DNA of 64,000 nucleotides from Alphaproteobacteria bacterium (GCA_030433005.1 JAUILQ010000026.1:1-64000); one strand, 5' to 3'; shown: positions 37,138 to 45,843, counted from the stretch's first letter. Notes: generated by a model not told the origin, from the letters alone. Made by a program: numbers and translations.

Positions 37138-39180
37138 CTACGCCGCCTCGCGCTGGCTCTGCTCGACGACGGTCAGGATCTCGCCGAGGATCGCCGTTAG
37201 GTCGTAGTCCTTGGGCGTGAAGACGGCGGCGACGCCGGCGGCCTTCAGCGCAGCGGCGTCCTCGGGCGGGACGATGCCGCCGACCACCAGCGGCACCTCG
37301 GCGAGGCCGGTCTCGGCGAGCTTCGCCGCAGTGTCGCGCACCAGGTCGAGGTGGCTGCCCGAGAGGATCGACAGGCCGACGACGTGGACGCCCTCCTCCA
37401 GGGCCGCGCCGGCGATCTGGCCGGGGGTCAGGCGGATGCCCTCGTAGACCACCTCGAAGCCGGCGTCGCGGGCGCGCACGGCGATCTGCTCGGCGCCGTT
37501 GGAGTGGCCGTCGAGCCCGGGCTTGCCGACCAGCATCTTGACCCGCCGGCCGAGCCGCGCCGAGACCGCGGCGACACGCTCGCGCAGCTGCTCCAGCTCG
37601 CTCTTGCCGCCACGCACCGCGACGGCGCGCGCGACGCCGGTCGGCGCGCGGTACTCGCCCCAGATTTCGCGCAGCGCGCCGGCCCACTCGCCGGTCGTCA
37701 CCCCGGCGTGGGCGCAGGCGATCGAGGACTCCATGACGTTGCGGTCCTCGGCCGCCGCGCGCCTGAGCTCGGCCAGCGCCGCCGCGGCGGCCGCGCCGTC
37801 GCGCTGCGCCCGCCAGGCCGCCAGGCCCTCGAGCTGGGCGCGCTCGGCCTCGGGGTCGGGGGCCAGGAAGCCGCCGTCGGCCGAGGCGGTCAGCGGCGAG
37901 GGCTCGCTGCCGATGAAGCAGTTGACGCCGACCACCGGCAGCGCGCCGGCCTCGATCTCCTGGAAGCGCCGGGTCGCGCTGTCGACCAGGCGCTCCTTCA
38001 TGTAGCCGCTCTCGATCGCCGCGGTGGCGCCGCCGAGCTGCTCGATGCGCGCCAGCTCGGCGCGCGCGGCCTCGCAGAGCGCCTCGACCTTGGCCTCGAC
38101 CACCGGGTTCCCGGCGAAGAGGTCGCCGTACTCCAGCAGGTCGGTCTCGTAGGCGACGATCTGCTGCAGGCGCAGGCTCCACTGCTGGTCCCAGGGCCGC
38201 GGCAGGCCCATCGCCTCGTTCCAGGCCGGCAGCTGCACGGCGCGGGCGCGCGCGTCCTTGGACAGCACGACGGCCAGCATCTCCAGCAGGATGCGGTAGA
38301 CGTTGTTCTCCGGCTGCTGCTCGGTCAGGCCCAGGGAGTTGACCTGCACGCCGTAGCGGAAGCGGCGGTACGTCGCCTCCTCGACGCCGTAGCGGGTCCG
38401 GCAGAGCTCGTCCCACAGCGCCACGAAGGCGCGCATCTTGCACATCTCGGTGACGAAGCGGACGCCGGCGTTGACGAAGAAGGAGATGCGCCCGACCACC
38501 TTGGCGAAATCCTCGGGCGGCACCTGGCCGCCGTCGCGCACGGCGTCGAGCACGGCGGTCGCGTTGGCCAGGGCGAAGGCCAGCTCCTGCTCCGGCGTCG
38601 CGCCGGCCTCCTGCAGGTGGTAGCTGCAGACGTTGGTCGGGTTCCACTTCGGCACCTCGCGGTAGGCGAAGGCGACGACGTCGGTGGTCAGCTTCAGCGA
38701 GGGCCTGGGCGGGAAGATGTAGGTGCCGCGGCTCAGGTACTCCTTGAAGAGGTCGTTCTGCACCGTGCCCGAGAGCGCGTCGCGCGCCACGCCCTGGCGC
38801 TCGGCCACCGCGATGTAGAGCGCCAGCAGCCAGGGCGCCGTGGCGTTGATCGTCATCGAGGTGTTCATGCGCTCGAGCGGGATGCCCTCGAACAGCGTCT
38901 CCATGTCGCCGAGGTGGCCGACCGGCACGCCGACCTTGCCGACCTCGCCGCGCGCCAGCACGTGGTCGGCGTCGTAGCCGGTCTGGGTCGGCAGGTCGAA
39001 GGCGACCGACAGGCCGGTCTGGCCCTTCTCGAGGTTCGCCCGGTAGAGCGCGTTGGAGGCCCGGGCCGAGGAATGGCCGGCATAGGTGCGGATCAGCCAG
39101 GGCTTGTCCCGCTGCGTTGCAGCAGCCCCCTGCTGCAGCGCAGCCCCTAAGTCCTTGCCGCCAGTAGACTTTCCGGTCAT
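37138..39180 (-). CDS. ecm: (2R)-ethylmalonyl-CoA mutase
   Basis: This 680-aa protein has an N-terminal methylmalonyl-CoA-mutase-like TIM barrel (VAFDLPTQTGYD, ITINATAPWLLALY region) and a C-terminal B12-binding domain with the base-off motif LDGHSNGAEQ near residue 557. The DGHSNGAEQIA form and the single-chain length mark the Ecm/MeaA branch rather than true methylmalonyl-CoA mutase. It converts ethylmalonyl-CoA to methylsuccinyl-CoA using adenosylcobalamin. It is divergent from ccr and shares its control region. ATG 39180 was chosen from length; the frame opens earlier. Confidence 0.95.
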   Translation of the reverse strand: MTGKSTGGKDLGAALQQGAAATQRDKPWLIRTYAGHSSARASNALYRANLEKGQTGLSVAFDLPTQTGYDADHVLARGEVGKVGVPVGHLGDMETLFEGIPLERMNTSMTINATAPWLLALYIAVAERQGVARDALSGTVQNDLFKEYLSRGTYIFPPRPSLKLTTDVVAFAYREVPKWNPTNVCSYHLQEAGATPEQELAFALANATAVLDAVRDGGQVPPEDFAKVVGRISFFVNAGVRFVTEMCKMRAFVALWDELCRTRYGVEEATYRRFRYGVQVNSLGLTEQQPENNVYRILLEMLAVVLSKDARARAVQLPAWNEAMGLPRPWDQQWSLRLQQIVAYETDLLEYGDLFAGNPVVEAKVEALCEAARAELARIEQLGGATAAIESGYMKERLVDSATRRFQEIEAGALPVVGVNCFIGSEPSPLTASADGGFLAPDPEAERAQLEGLAAWRAQRDGAAAAAALAELRRAAAEDRNVMESSIACAHAGVTTGEWAGALREIWGEYRAPTGVARAVAVRGGKSELEQLRERVAAVSARLGRRVKMLVGKPGLDGHSNGAEQIAVRARDAGFEVVYEGIRLTPGQIAGAALEEGVHVVGLSILSGSHLDLVRDTAAKLAETGLAEVPLVVGGIVPPEDAAALKAAGVAAVFTPKDYDLTAILGEILTVVEQSQREAA

Positions 39181-39223
39181 TCCAAGCCTTCCGTTTCGAA
39201 ATTGGCGTCCGCTGAGAACGAAA

Positions 39224-39253
39224 ATTATCTTCTGCGCATTCCGATTGAAACAA
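39224..39253 (-). promoter_or_regulatory. Candidate promoter for ecm
   Basis: On the minus strand TTGTTT (39248-39253) is followed after 18 bases by GATAAT (39224-39229), about 40 bases before ATG 39180. Its -35 overlaps the -35 of the divergent ccr promoter, so one factor bound here could control both genes. Confidence 0.55.
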
Positions 39254-39274
39254 AATTGGTTTGTGCGTTGCAAT
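39245..39274 (+). promoter_or_regulatory. Candidate promoter for ccr-mcd
   Basis: TTGAAA (39245-39250), an 18-base spacer and TGCAAT (39269-39274) precede ccr by about 160 bases. The spacer contains TTTGTG and the -10 sits in GTTGCAATA, which partly resembles TTTGCAAA half-sites reported for RamB/PccR-type regulators of propionyl-CoA metabolism. The resemblance is loose and untested. Confidence 0.45.
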
Positions 39275-39434
39275 AGACGGGCGCCTGCGCTATGCAGCCA
39301 GAACGGTGCCCGGCTGCACCGGCAACGACAAGCCCGGACACGAGCGGTCTGCCGATCAGACCACTGCCGGAGAGTCCGCTCGGCGAAGACCGGGGCGCAG
39401 AGGATGGCAACAGGATCGAGGAGCCGTTGACGCC

Positions 39435-40715
39435 ATGACCGAGCCCGCCGAAGTGATCGAGTTGCGACCGGGGCAGGTGCAGAAGGACCTCTACGAGGTC
39501 GGCGAGATCCCGCCGCTCGGCCACGTGCCGAAGCGCATGTACGCCTGGGCGATCCGCCGCGAGCGCCACGGCGAGCCGGAAACCGCGATGCAGCAGGAGG
39601 TCGTCGACGTCCCGGCGCTCGACAGCCACGACGTGCTGGTCCTGGTGATGGCCGCGGGCGTCAACTACAACGGCGTCTGGGCGGCGCTCGGCCTGCCGAT
39701 CTCGCCGTTCGACGTGCACGGCGCCGAGTACCACGTCGCCGGCTCCGACGCCGCCGGCGTGGTCTGGGCGGTCGGCAGCAAGGTCAAGCGCTGGAAGGTC
39801 GGCGACGAGGTCGTGGTCCACTGCAACCAGGACGACGGCGACGACGAGGAGTGCAACGGCGGCGACCCGATGTTCTCGCCGTCCCAGCGCATCTGGGGCT
39901 ACGAGACGCCGGACGGCTCCTTCGCCCAGTTCTGCCGCGTCCAGGACCGCCAGCTGATGCCGCGCCCCCGGCACCTGACCTGGGAGGAGTCGGCCTGCTA
40001 CACGCTGACGCTGGCGACCGCCTACCGCATGCTGTTCGGCCACCGCCCGCACATCCTGCGGCCGGGCCAGAACGTCCTGGTCTGGGGCGCCTCCGGCGGC
40101 CTCGGCTCGATGGCGATCCAGCTGATCGCGACGGCCGGCGCCAACGCGATCGGCGTGATCTCCGACGAGTCGAAGCGCGAGTTCGTCATGGGCCTCGGCG
40201 CCAAGGGCGTCATCAACCGCAACGACTTCCAGTGCTGGGGCCAGCTGCCCACGGTGAACTCGGACGCCTACAAGGCCTGGTTCGGCGAGGTCCGCAAGTT
40301 CGGCAAGGCGATCTGGGAGATCACCGGCAAGGGCAACAACGTCGACTTCGTCTTCGAGCACCCGGGCGAGGCGACCTTCCCCGTCTCGACCTTCGTCGTG
40401 AAGCGCGGCGGGATGGTCGTGTTCTGCGCCGGCACGACCGGCTACAACATCACCTTCGACGCCCGCTACGTCTGGATGCACCAGAAGCGCATCCAGGGCA
40501 GCCACTTCGCCAACCTGCTGCAGGCCAGCCAGGCCAACACCCTGGTCGTCGAGCGCCGGATCGACCCCTGCATGAGCGAGGTCTTCGCCTGGGAGGACAT
40601 CCCGCGGGCCCACACCAAGATGCGCAAGAACCAGCACAAGCCCGGCAACATGGCGGTGCTGGTGCAGTCGAAGACCCCGGGCCTGCGCACCCTGGACGAC
40701 GCCATCGAAGGCTGA
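39435..40715 (+). CDS. ccr: Crotonyl-CoA carboxylase/reductase
   Basis: This 426-aa MDR-family enzyme reductively carboxylates crotonyl-CoA with NADPH and CO2 to (2S)-ethylmalonyl-CoA, the signature step of the ethylmalonyl-CoA pathway. Typical Ccr segments are present: VNYNGVWAALGLPI, HVAGSDAAGVVWAVG, the nucleotide site WGASGGLGSMAIQL, FEHPGEATFP, and MHQKRIQGSHFANL, which holds the conserved His that helps bind CO2. The frame is open from 39261, but ATG 39435 gives the family start (EVIELRPGQVQKDLYEVGEIPPLGH region). mcd follows 92 bases later. Confidence 0.97.
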   Translation: MTEPAEVIELRPGQVQKDLYEVGEIPPLGHVPKRMYAWAIRRERHGEPETAMQQEVVDVPALDSHDVLVLVMAAGVNYNGVWAALGLPISPFDVHGAEYHVAGSDAAGVVWAVGSKVKRWKVGDEVVVHCNQDDGDDEECNGGDPMFSPSQRIWGYETPDGSFAQFCRVQDRQLMPRPRHLTWEESACYTLTLATAYRMLFGHRPHILRPGQNVLVWGASGGLGSMAIQLIATAGANAIGVISDESKREFVMGLGAKGVINRNDFQCWGQLPTVNSDAYKAWFGEVRKFGKAIWEITGKGNNVDFVFEHPGEATFPVSTFVVKRGGMVVFCAGTTGYNITFDARYVWMHQKRIQGSHFANLLQASQANTLVVERRIDPCMSEVFAWEDIPRAHTKMRKNQHKPGNMAVLVQSKTPGLRTLDDAIEG

Positions 40716-40807
40716 GAGCCTGTCGCCTCGCGGCCGGCGGCCCCGTCCGCCGGCCGCAGGCGTTTCCGGCCGTCCGCCGGCAATCCTCTTGCGAACGAAG
40801 CCACGCC

Positions 40808-42514
40808 ATGACCGACGCCACCAACGCCCCGACCGACGCCGACTCGCGCTCGTCCGCCCCCTCGCCGGCCCTGCCGGCCGCCGAGCTGCTGTCGCTCTGC
40901 CGCGAGGCGCTGGCCGCCGCCGAGGGCCTGGAGATCGCGGCCCGGCGCGCGGTGGCGGCACGCGTCGCGCCCGACGGCAAGCTCGAGGCCGGCCTGCTGG
41001 AGCAGGAGCAGTTCGCCGCCCACGGCCTGGCCTGGCTGGCGACCTACGTCGCGGCCCTGCGCGAGACGCTGCACTGGGCGGAGCGCCTGGAGGCCGAGGG
41101 CCGGCTCGGCGAGCTCGAGACGCTGATGCTGCAGGCCGCCTACGGCGAGTACCTGGGCCAGCTCGCCGGCGGCCTGGCGCTCAGCCAGGTCGAGGTGCTG
41201 CGGCCGGCCGACCTCGGCCTCGGCCTGGAGGAGGTCCAGGCCTTCCTGACCCCGGCCGTGGCGGCGCTGACCGGCCGCGGCGACGGCGCCGCGGTGCGCA
41301 CGCGGATCGGCGCTCTGATCGCCGAGGACCGCTTCGGCGCGGTCGGGCTGGACGAGACCGACGCCCTGATCGCCGAGCAGTTCCGCAAGCTCGCCGACGC
41401 CTACGCCGAATCGGCGCACCAGTGGCACCTGAAGGACGAGCTGATCCCGCTCGAGGTCGTCGAGACGCTCGCCGGGCTCGGCGTCTTCGGCCTGACGGTG
41501 CCCGAGGAGCACGGCGGGCTGGGCCTCGGCAAGACCGCGATGTGCGTGGTCACCGAGGAGCTGAGCCGCGGCTGGATCGGCCTCGGCTCGCTGGGCACGC
41601 GCACCGAGATCGCCGCCGAGCTGATCCGCCTGGGCGGCACCGAGGCGCAGAAGGCCGCCTGGCTGCCGCGCCTGGCCAGCGGCGAGATCCTGCCGACCGC
41701 GGTGTTCACCGAGCCCGGCGTCGGCTCGGACCTCGGCAGCCTGCGCACGCGCGCCCAGCGCGACGGCGAGCTCTACCGCATCCACGGCAACAAGACCTGG
41801 ATCACCCACGCCGCGCGCAGCGACCTGATGACCCTGCTGGCGCGCACCGACCCGGACAGCCGCGACTGGCGCGGCCTGTCGATGCTCCTGGCCGAGAAGC
41901 CGCGCGGCAGCGACGCCGAGCCCTTCCCGGCCGAGGGCATGACCGGCGGCGAGATCCCGGTGCTCGGCTACCGCGGCATGAAGGAGTACGAGCTCGCCTT
42001 CGACGGCTTCGCGGTGAAGGCGGAGAACCTGCTCGGCGAGACCGAAGGCGAGGGCTTCAAGCAGCTCATGGCGACCTTCGAGTCGGCGCGCATCCAGACC
42101 GCGGCACGCGCCGTCGGCGTCGCCCAGAACGCCCTCGAGCTCGGCCTCGCCTACGCCCGCGAGCGGATCCAGTTCGGCAAGCCGCTGCTGGCCTTCCCGC
42201 GGGTCTCCGGCAAGCTCGCCTGGATGGCGGTCGAGACCATGGTCGCCCGCCAGCTGACGCTGTTCGCCGCGCGCGAGAAGGACAGCGGCCGGCGCTGCGA
42301 CATCGAGGCCGGCATGGCCAAGCTGCTCGGCGCCCGCGTCGCCTGGTCGAACGCCGACGCCGCCCTGCAGATCCACGGCGGCAACGGCTACGCCCAGGAG
42401 TACCGGATCAGCCGCGTGCTCTGCGACGCGCGCATCCTCAACATCTTCGAGGGCGCCGCCGAGATCCAGGCCCAGGTCATCGCCCGCGGCCTGCTGGCGC
42501 GCGGACGGAACTGA
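40808..42514 (+). CDS. mcd: (2S)-methylsuccinyl-CoA dehydrogenase
   Basis: This 568-aa FAD enzyme has an N-terminal extension of about 170 residues found in Mcd but not in ordinary acyl-CoA dehydrogenases. The three dehydrogenase domains follow, with TEPGVGSDLGSLRT, GYRGMKEYELAFDGF and the catalytic Glu segment NIFEGAAEIQ. It oxidises methylsuccinyl-CoA to mesaconyl-CoA. Placement behind ccr and divergent from ecm fixes the assignment to the ethylmalonyl-CoA pathway rather than fatty acid oxidation. The first 20 residues are Thr/Asp/Ala/Ser-rich and variable. Confidence 0.95.
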   Translation: MTDATNAPTDADSRSSAPSPALPAAELLSLCREALAAAEGLEIAARRAVAARVAPDGKLEAGLLEQEQFAAHGLAWLATYVAALRETLHWAERLEAEGRLGELETLMLQAAYGEYLGQLAGGLALSQVEVLRPADLGLGLEEVQAFLTPAVAALTGRGDGAAVRTRIGALIAEDRFGAVGLDETDALIAEQFRKLADAYAESAHQWHLKDELIPLEVVETLAGLGVFGLTVPEEHGGLGLGKTAMCVVTEELSRGWIGLGSLGTRTEIAAELIRLGGTEAQKAAWLPRLASGEILPTAVFTEPGVGSDLGSLRTRAQRDGELYRIHGNKTWITHAARSDLMTLLARTDPDSRDWRGLSMLLAEKPRGSDAEPFPAEGMTGGEIPVLGYRGMKEYELAFDGFAVKAENLLGETEGEGFKQLMATFESARIQTAARAVGVAQNALELGLAYARERIQFGKPLLAFPRVSGKLAWMAVETMVARQLTLFAAREKDSGRRCDIEAGMAKLLGARVAWSNADAALQIHGGNGYAQEYRISRVLCDARILNIFEGAAEIQAQVIARGLLARGRN

Positions 42515-42649
42515 GCGCGCGCGGGGCGATCGCCGCCTCATATTCATTGATCGTATACTAACAAGTTTACCCGGTCTTAGGGTCCGGCGGCGTAGGGTCC
42601 GACGGCGAGGCTCTCCGGAGCCGCTCCCCCCGCCGAAGGAAGACCGACG

Positions 42650-43375
42650 ATGCCGCTGGGCAGAGTGCCGAGCCGCTTCTCCACCCAAGCCCCCGCCGAC
42701 CAGACCGCCGACGCCTCCAGCCTGCTCCTGCTCGGCGCGCTCGAGAAGTCGGCGGCCTGGATCCTGCGCCACTGCTTCTCGGTCGCCGAGATCTGCTGGA
42801 CCCTGGCGGCCACCGGCGGCCCGGCCTACGGCAAGCCCGACCACCTGTGGCTGGCCGGCATGCTGCACGACCTCGGCAAGCTGGGCGTGAGCCGCGCCAT
42901 CCTGGAGAAGCCGACCGGCCTGACGGAGCAGGAGTTCGCGCAGGTCCAGAACCACTCCTTCATCGGCTACGTCACGCTGCAGCGCCTGGTCGGCGACTGG
43001 ATCGTCGCGACCTCCTCGCTGCACCACCACGAACGCTTCGACGGCACGGGCTATCCGGGGCGGCTGGCCGGCACGGCGATCCCGCTCTGCGCCCGCCTGG
43101 TCGCGGTCGCCGACAGCTACGACGCGATGCGCGCCCTGCGGCCCTATCGCGGCCGCTGCAGCCACGAGGAGGCGGTCGCCGAGCTTCGCGCCTGCGCCGG
43201 CCGGCAGTTCGATCCCGAGCTGGTGGCCGTCTTCGAGCGCGCCGCCGTCGAGATCGGCGAGGGCTTCGAGGCCAGCCAGGGCCTCGGCGAGGCCTCGATC
43301 CTGGCCGCCGTGCGCGACCGTCTGGAGGCGGTCGACTGGGAGAGCGTGACGCCCGTGGTGACGGCGCGCGCCTGA
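42650..43375 (+). CDS. Minimal HD-GYP-type phosphohydrolase
   Basis: This 241-aa protein has LAGMLHDLGKLGV (HD pair), HSFIGYVTL, SLHHHERFDGTGYP (the GYP motif), and VAVADSYDAM. These are the metal-binding and signature residues of HD-GYP domains, which degrade cyclic di-GMP. It lacks any receiver, PAS or membrane domain; the first 60 residues are not recognised. It has a good Shine-Dalgarno (GAAGGAAG) before ATG 42650. An AT-rich stretch at 42540-42575 lies upstream. Activity on c-di-GMP is inferred from family. Confidence 0.85.
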   Translation: MPLGRVPSRFSTQAPADQTADASSLLLLGALEKSAAWILRHCFSVAEICWTLAATGGPAYGKPDHLWLAGMLHDLGKLGVSRAILEKPTGLTEQEFAQVQNHSFIGYVTLQRLVGDWIVATSSLHHHERFDGTGYPGRLAGTAIPLCARLVAVADSYDAMRALRPYRGRCSHEEAVAELRACAGRQFDPELVAVFERAAVEIGEGFEASQGLGEASILAAVRDRLEAVDWESVTPVVTARA

Positions 43376-43496
43376 GCGCAGGCCGCCGGTGCTTCTTTGC
43401 CGGGCCTTTCGCCCGGCCACTTGACCTCGATCATGGCCGACGGTTAGCAGACGAAGCATCCTGCTCGCTCCATTCCCTGCCGCCGAGGTCCAGGCG

Positions 43497-44084
43497 ATGC
43501 GCCTGCTGCTGCCTTTGGTCCTGTCGCTCTCGCTCGTCGCCTCGGCCGGCCCCTCCGTCGCCGAGGAACGCGGGCCGATCCTCGACTCGCCGCCGTCGTT
43601 CGGCGAGGGGCAGTTCCAGCGCTCCTGCCTGCAGGGCCGGGGCTACGGCGAGGCCCAGTGCGCCTGCGCGCTGCGCGCGCTCCGCAAACAGTTCGACGGC
43701 CAGGAACGCCGGATCGCCCTGCTCTATCTGCAGCTCGCGCTGATCGCCGAGCACGACGTCGAGGCGATCACTCTCTGGCTGGATCCAGCCGGCGACGGCA
43801 GCTGTCCCTCGACCGCCCGCAGCTCGATCACCGCGGAGATCGGCAGCCGCCACCTGGCGCCGAGCTATCTCTATGGGGCGCTGCGCAGCCTGCGCGTCGA
43901 GGTCGACCACTTCAAGAACTGGGAGCGGCGCGACGAGATCCTGGAGATCCGCGAGCGCTGCCTGCCGCCGCCCGCAGCGGTGCTCCGCCAGGCCGGACGC
44001 ATCGAGGCCTGCATCGAGCAGGCCCTGTCGATCAAGCACTGCTCGCGCTGCCACGACTTCCGAGGCGTCGATCTTACCCAGTAG
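43497..44084 (+). CDS. Secreted Cys-rich protein with a CxxCH motif
   Basis: This 195-aa protein has a clear signal peptide (MRLLLPLVLSLSLVASA, ending VAEERG). The mature part is helical and rich in Cys (44, 55, 57, 103 and others). At residues 182-186 it has C-S-R-C-H, the form of a c-type heme attachment site. No second heme feature such as a distal Met is evident, and the other Cys suggest disulfides, so heme binding is uncertain. No homologous family is recognised. It runs convergent with the GFA gene. Confidence 0.78.
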   Translation: MRLLLPLVLSLSLVASAGPSVAEERGPILDSPPSFGEGQFQRSCLQGRGYGEAQCACALRALRKQFDGQERRIALLYLQLALIAEHDVEAITLWLDPAGDGSCPSTARSSITAEIGSRHLAPSYLYGALRSLRVEVDHFKNWERRDEILEIRERCLPPPAAVLRQAGRIEACIEQALSIKHCSRCHDFRGVDLTQ

Positions 44085-44102
44085 GTCGGAGGCGGCTGCC
44101 GT

Positions 44103-44513
44103 TCACCCTGCCGCCGGCCCGTCGTTCTCGTGCTGCGGCAGACCGTCGGCCAGAGGGTACCAGGGCAGGCGGCTCGACACCCAGACATGGCGACGCGGCG
44201 GCCAGCGCTCCGGGGCATCGAGCGTCGGCAGGTTGATGTCCAGGCTCGGGCTCTGCACGACAGTGCGGTAGAGCAGCTGGCTGCCGCAGCGGCCACAGAA
44301 CTCCCGTTGGCCCCAGGGCGAGGAGCGATAGGCGCGCGGGCGCCCCTCGACATAGCGGAAGGCAGCGGTAGGCACCGTCGCCCAGACCATCGCCGCGGCA
44401 CCGGAGAGGCGCTGGCAGATCCGGCAGTGGCAGTAGCCGACGTCGAGCGGCTCGGCCGTCACCAGGTAGCGCAGACCGCCGCACAGGCAGCCGCCGCTCA
44501 ATGAAGGGATCAT
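44103..44513 (-). CDS. GFA-family (CENP-V/GFA) zinc protein
   Basis: This 136-aa protein has the GFA zinc ligands: C-x-C in GGCLCGG, C-x-C-x2-C in CHCRICQRLSG, and CGRCGSQLL. The family includes the S-hydroxymethyl-glutathione synthase Gfa, but most members have unknown roles. It is short and complete. No formaldehyde oxidation genes lie nearby, so a link to formaldehyde is not supported here. Confidence 0.9.
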   Translation of the reverse strand: MIPSLSGGCLCGGLRYLVTAEPLDVGYCHCRICQRLSGAAAMVWATVPTAAFRYVEGRPRAYRSSPWGQREFCGRCGSQLLYRTVVQSPSLDINLPTLDAPERWPPRRHVWVSSRLPWYPLADGLPQHENDGPAAG

Positions 44514-44600
44514 GGGCCCGGACTCCGTCCGCGGGCACGCCCGCCAGACGGCATCCTACGCACGACAAGAGCCGCGCGGCCAGGGGCGGCGCGGCTCCGA

Positions 44601-44647
44601 AAGGGCTCCGCGAGCGGGCCCTGTTGTGCGCCCCTCGCGAGGGGCGC
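44601..44647 (-). terminator. Tandem hairpins downstream of rpmJ
   Basis: Bases 44628-44647 form a 20-base perfect palindrome (GCGCCCCTCG and its complement). About six bases further on, 44601-44622 can form an AGGGC/GCCCT-capped stem with one bulge. Both lie just past the rpmJ stop on the minus strand. Neither has a proper U-tract, so this is a possible Rho-independent terminator only by structure. Confidence 0.35.
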
Positions 44648-44656
44648 GCGGCAGGC

Positions 44657-44782
44657 TCAGCCCTGGCGGGCCTTGAAGCGCGGGTTGCGCTTGTTGATCA
44701 CGTAGACGCGGCCCTTGCGGCGCACGAGGCGGCAGTTCTTGTCGCGCGTCTTCGCGGTCTTCAGAGAGTTGATGATCTTCAT
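44657..44782 (-). CDS. rpmJ: 50S ribosomal protein L36
   Basis: This 41-aa protein reads as L36, with [14 protein letters not shown] at the start and a basic end ([12 protein letters not shown]). It is the zinc-free type: only one Cys remains (KNCRLV), so the Cys3His zinc ribbon of canonical L36 is lost, as is usual in alphaproteobacteria. It is too short for standard ORF calling. It has its own strong promoter at 44838-44866 and stands alone between the GFA gene and a methyltransferase gene. Confidence 0.95.
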   Translation of the reverse strand: MKIINSLKTAKTRDKNCRLVRRKGRVYVINKRNPRFKARQG

Positions 44783-44837
44783 CGTCTTGAACCCTTACCG
44801 GCCGCGGCCGGATGTCTCGGCTTGTCGGAAGGCGGCG

Positions 44838-44866
44838 GTTATATCGGGCGCCCCCCGGGGTGTCAA
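44838..44866 (-). promoter_or_regulatory. Strong candidate promoter for rpmJ
   Basis: On the minus strand TTGACA (44861-44866), exactly 17 bases, then TATAAC (44838-44843). This is the closest match to the sigma-70 consensus in the window and lies about 55 bases before the rpmJ ATG, as expected for a highly expressed ribosomal gene. Confidence 0.75.
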
Positions 44867-44898
44867 CGGCGCGCGCCAGTCGAACCGCAGGACCGCGA

Positions 44899-45843
44899 CT
44901 ACCAGTCGGACAGCAGGCGATCGGCGCGCGTGCTCAGCGCGTGGAAGCGGTAGAGCCTGAGCTCGCCAGCGTCGAGGGCGGCCTTGCGCAGGTTCCAGAG
45001 CTCCGCCTCCTCCTTGACGATCTGCGCCTGCTCGGCGTCGATCTGCTGCTTGGAGACCCCGGACATGAAGCCGGACCAGCCCTTGACCAGGGCCGCGCGG
45101 TAGTCGTCGGTGACGTCGGCGGCGACGCGCAGGTCCAGGCCCAGCTCCTTGATCGTCTCCTCGTAGTCCTCGGCGCGCCAGGGGTCCGACTTGAGCTCCT
45201 CCAGGTTGCGCCAGCGCTCGAAGGCGCGGCCGGCGCTGTCGCTCTTCACGAAGTCGGTCATGATCAGCTGGCCCTTGGCCTTCAGGCCGCCGGCCATGGC
45301 GGCGAGGGCGCCCAGCTTGTTGTCGACGCCGTAGAGCGCCGTACGCGACAGGATGCAGTCGTATCCCGCCCGCTTGACCTCCAGGTTCTCGATGTCGCAG
45401 CTGGAGACGGCGGCCTTCTTTGCCAGGCCGGCCATTTCGGAGAGCGCGGTCGCCGCCTGCGCCAGGCCCGGGTCCGGCTCCAGCGCGGTCACCCAGCTGC
45501 CGAACTCCTGGGCGATCAGCCGCGCCGAGCCGCCGAGGCCGGAGCCGACCTCGAGCACGCTCATCGACTCGTCCAGGCCGACCGGCTTGACCAGGTCCAG
45601 GGTCTGTTCGGCCTCGCCGGGTGCGTTGAATCCCTTGCCCCAGAGTTGCTGGGCCAACTCGATGCGCGGCGTCTCCCAGGCCAGCGGATCGCGCTCGTAG
45701 CGGACCTCGTGCGCGGCGGCCGGCTCCTGGGCCGCCAGCCGCTGCCGCACCTCGAGGTCGTAGCCGTCCCACCAGGCCTTCAACCGGAGGCCGATGGGCA
45801 CTTTGCCACGCGTTTTCCGTTGACTGTTGTCGGCAATTGTCAT
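44899..45843 (-). CDS. Class I SAM-dependent methyltransferase
   Basis: This 314-aa protein has the SAM site VLEVGSGLGGSARLIA, an acidic post-I segment VTALEPDP, and the helix-rich methyltransferase core. The GLGGSAR form resembles small-molecule methyltransferases such as those acting on phosphoethanolamine, glycine or sterols, but nothing here decides the acceptor. The N-terminal 60 residues are charged (WWDGYDLEVRQR). It is divergent from cobC over 73 bases; a role in B12 synthesis is not supported by its motifs. Substrate unknown. Confidence 0.85.
   Translation of the reverse strand: MTIADNSQRKTRGKVPIGLRLKAWWDGYDLEVRQRLAAQEPAAAHEVRYERDPLAWETPRIELAQQLWGKGFNAPGEAEQTLDLVKPVGLDESMSVLEVGSGLGGSARLIAQEFGSWVTALEPDPGLAQAATALSEMAGLAKKAAVSSCDIENLEVKRAGYDCILSRTALYGVDNKLGALAAMAGGLKAKGQLIMTDFVKSDSAGRAFERWRNLEELKSDPWRAEDYEETIKELGLDLRVAADVTDDYRAALVKGWSGFMSGVSKQQIDAEQAQIVKEEAELWNLRKAALDAGELRLYRFHALSTRADRLLSDW

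Noticed and set aside
42540..42575. Promoter of the HD-GYP gene at TATACT
   Set aside because: A perfect-looking -10 exists, but the -35 at proper distance is CGCCGC, with no extended -10. Left out as a feature.
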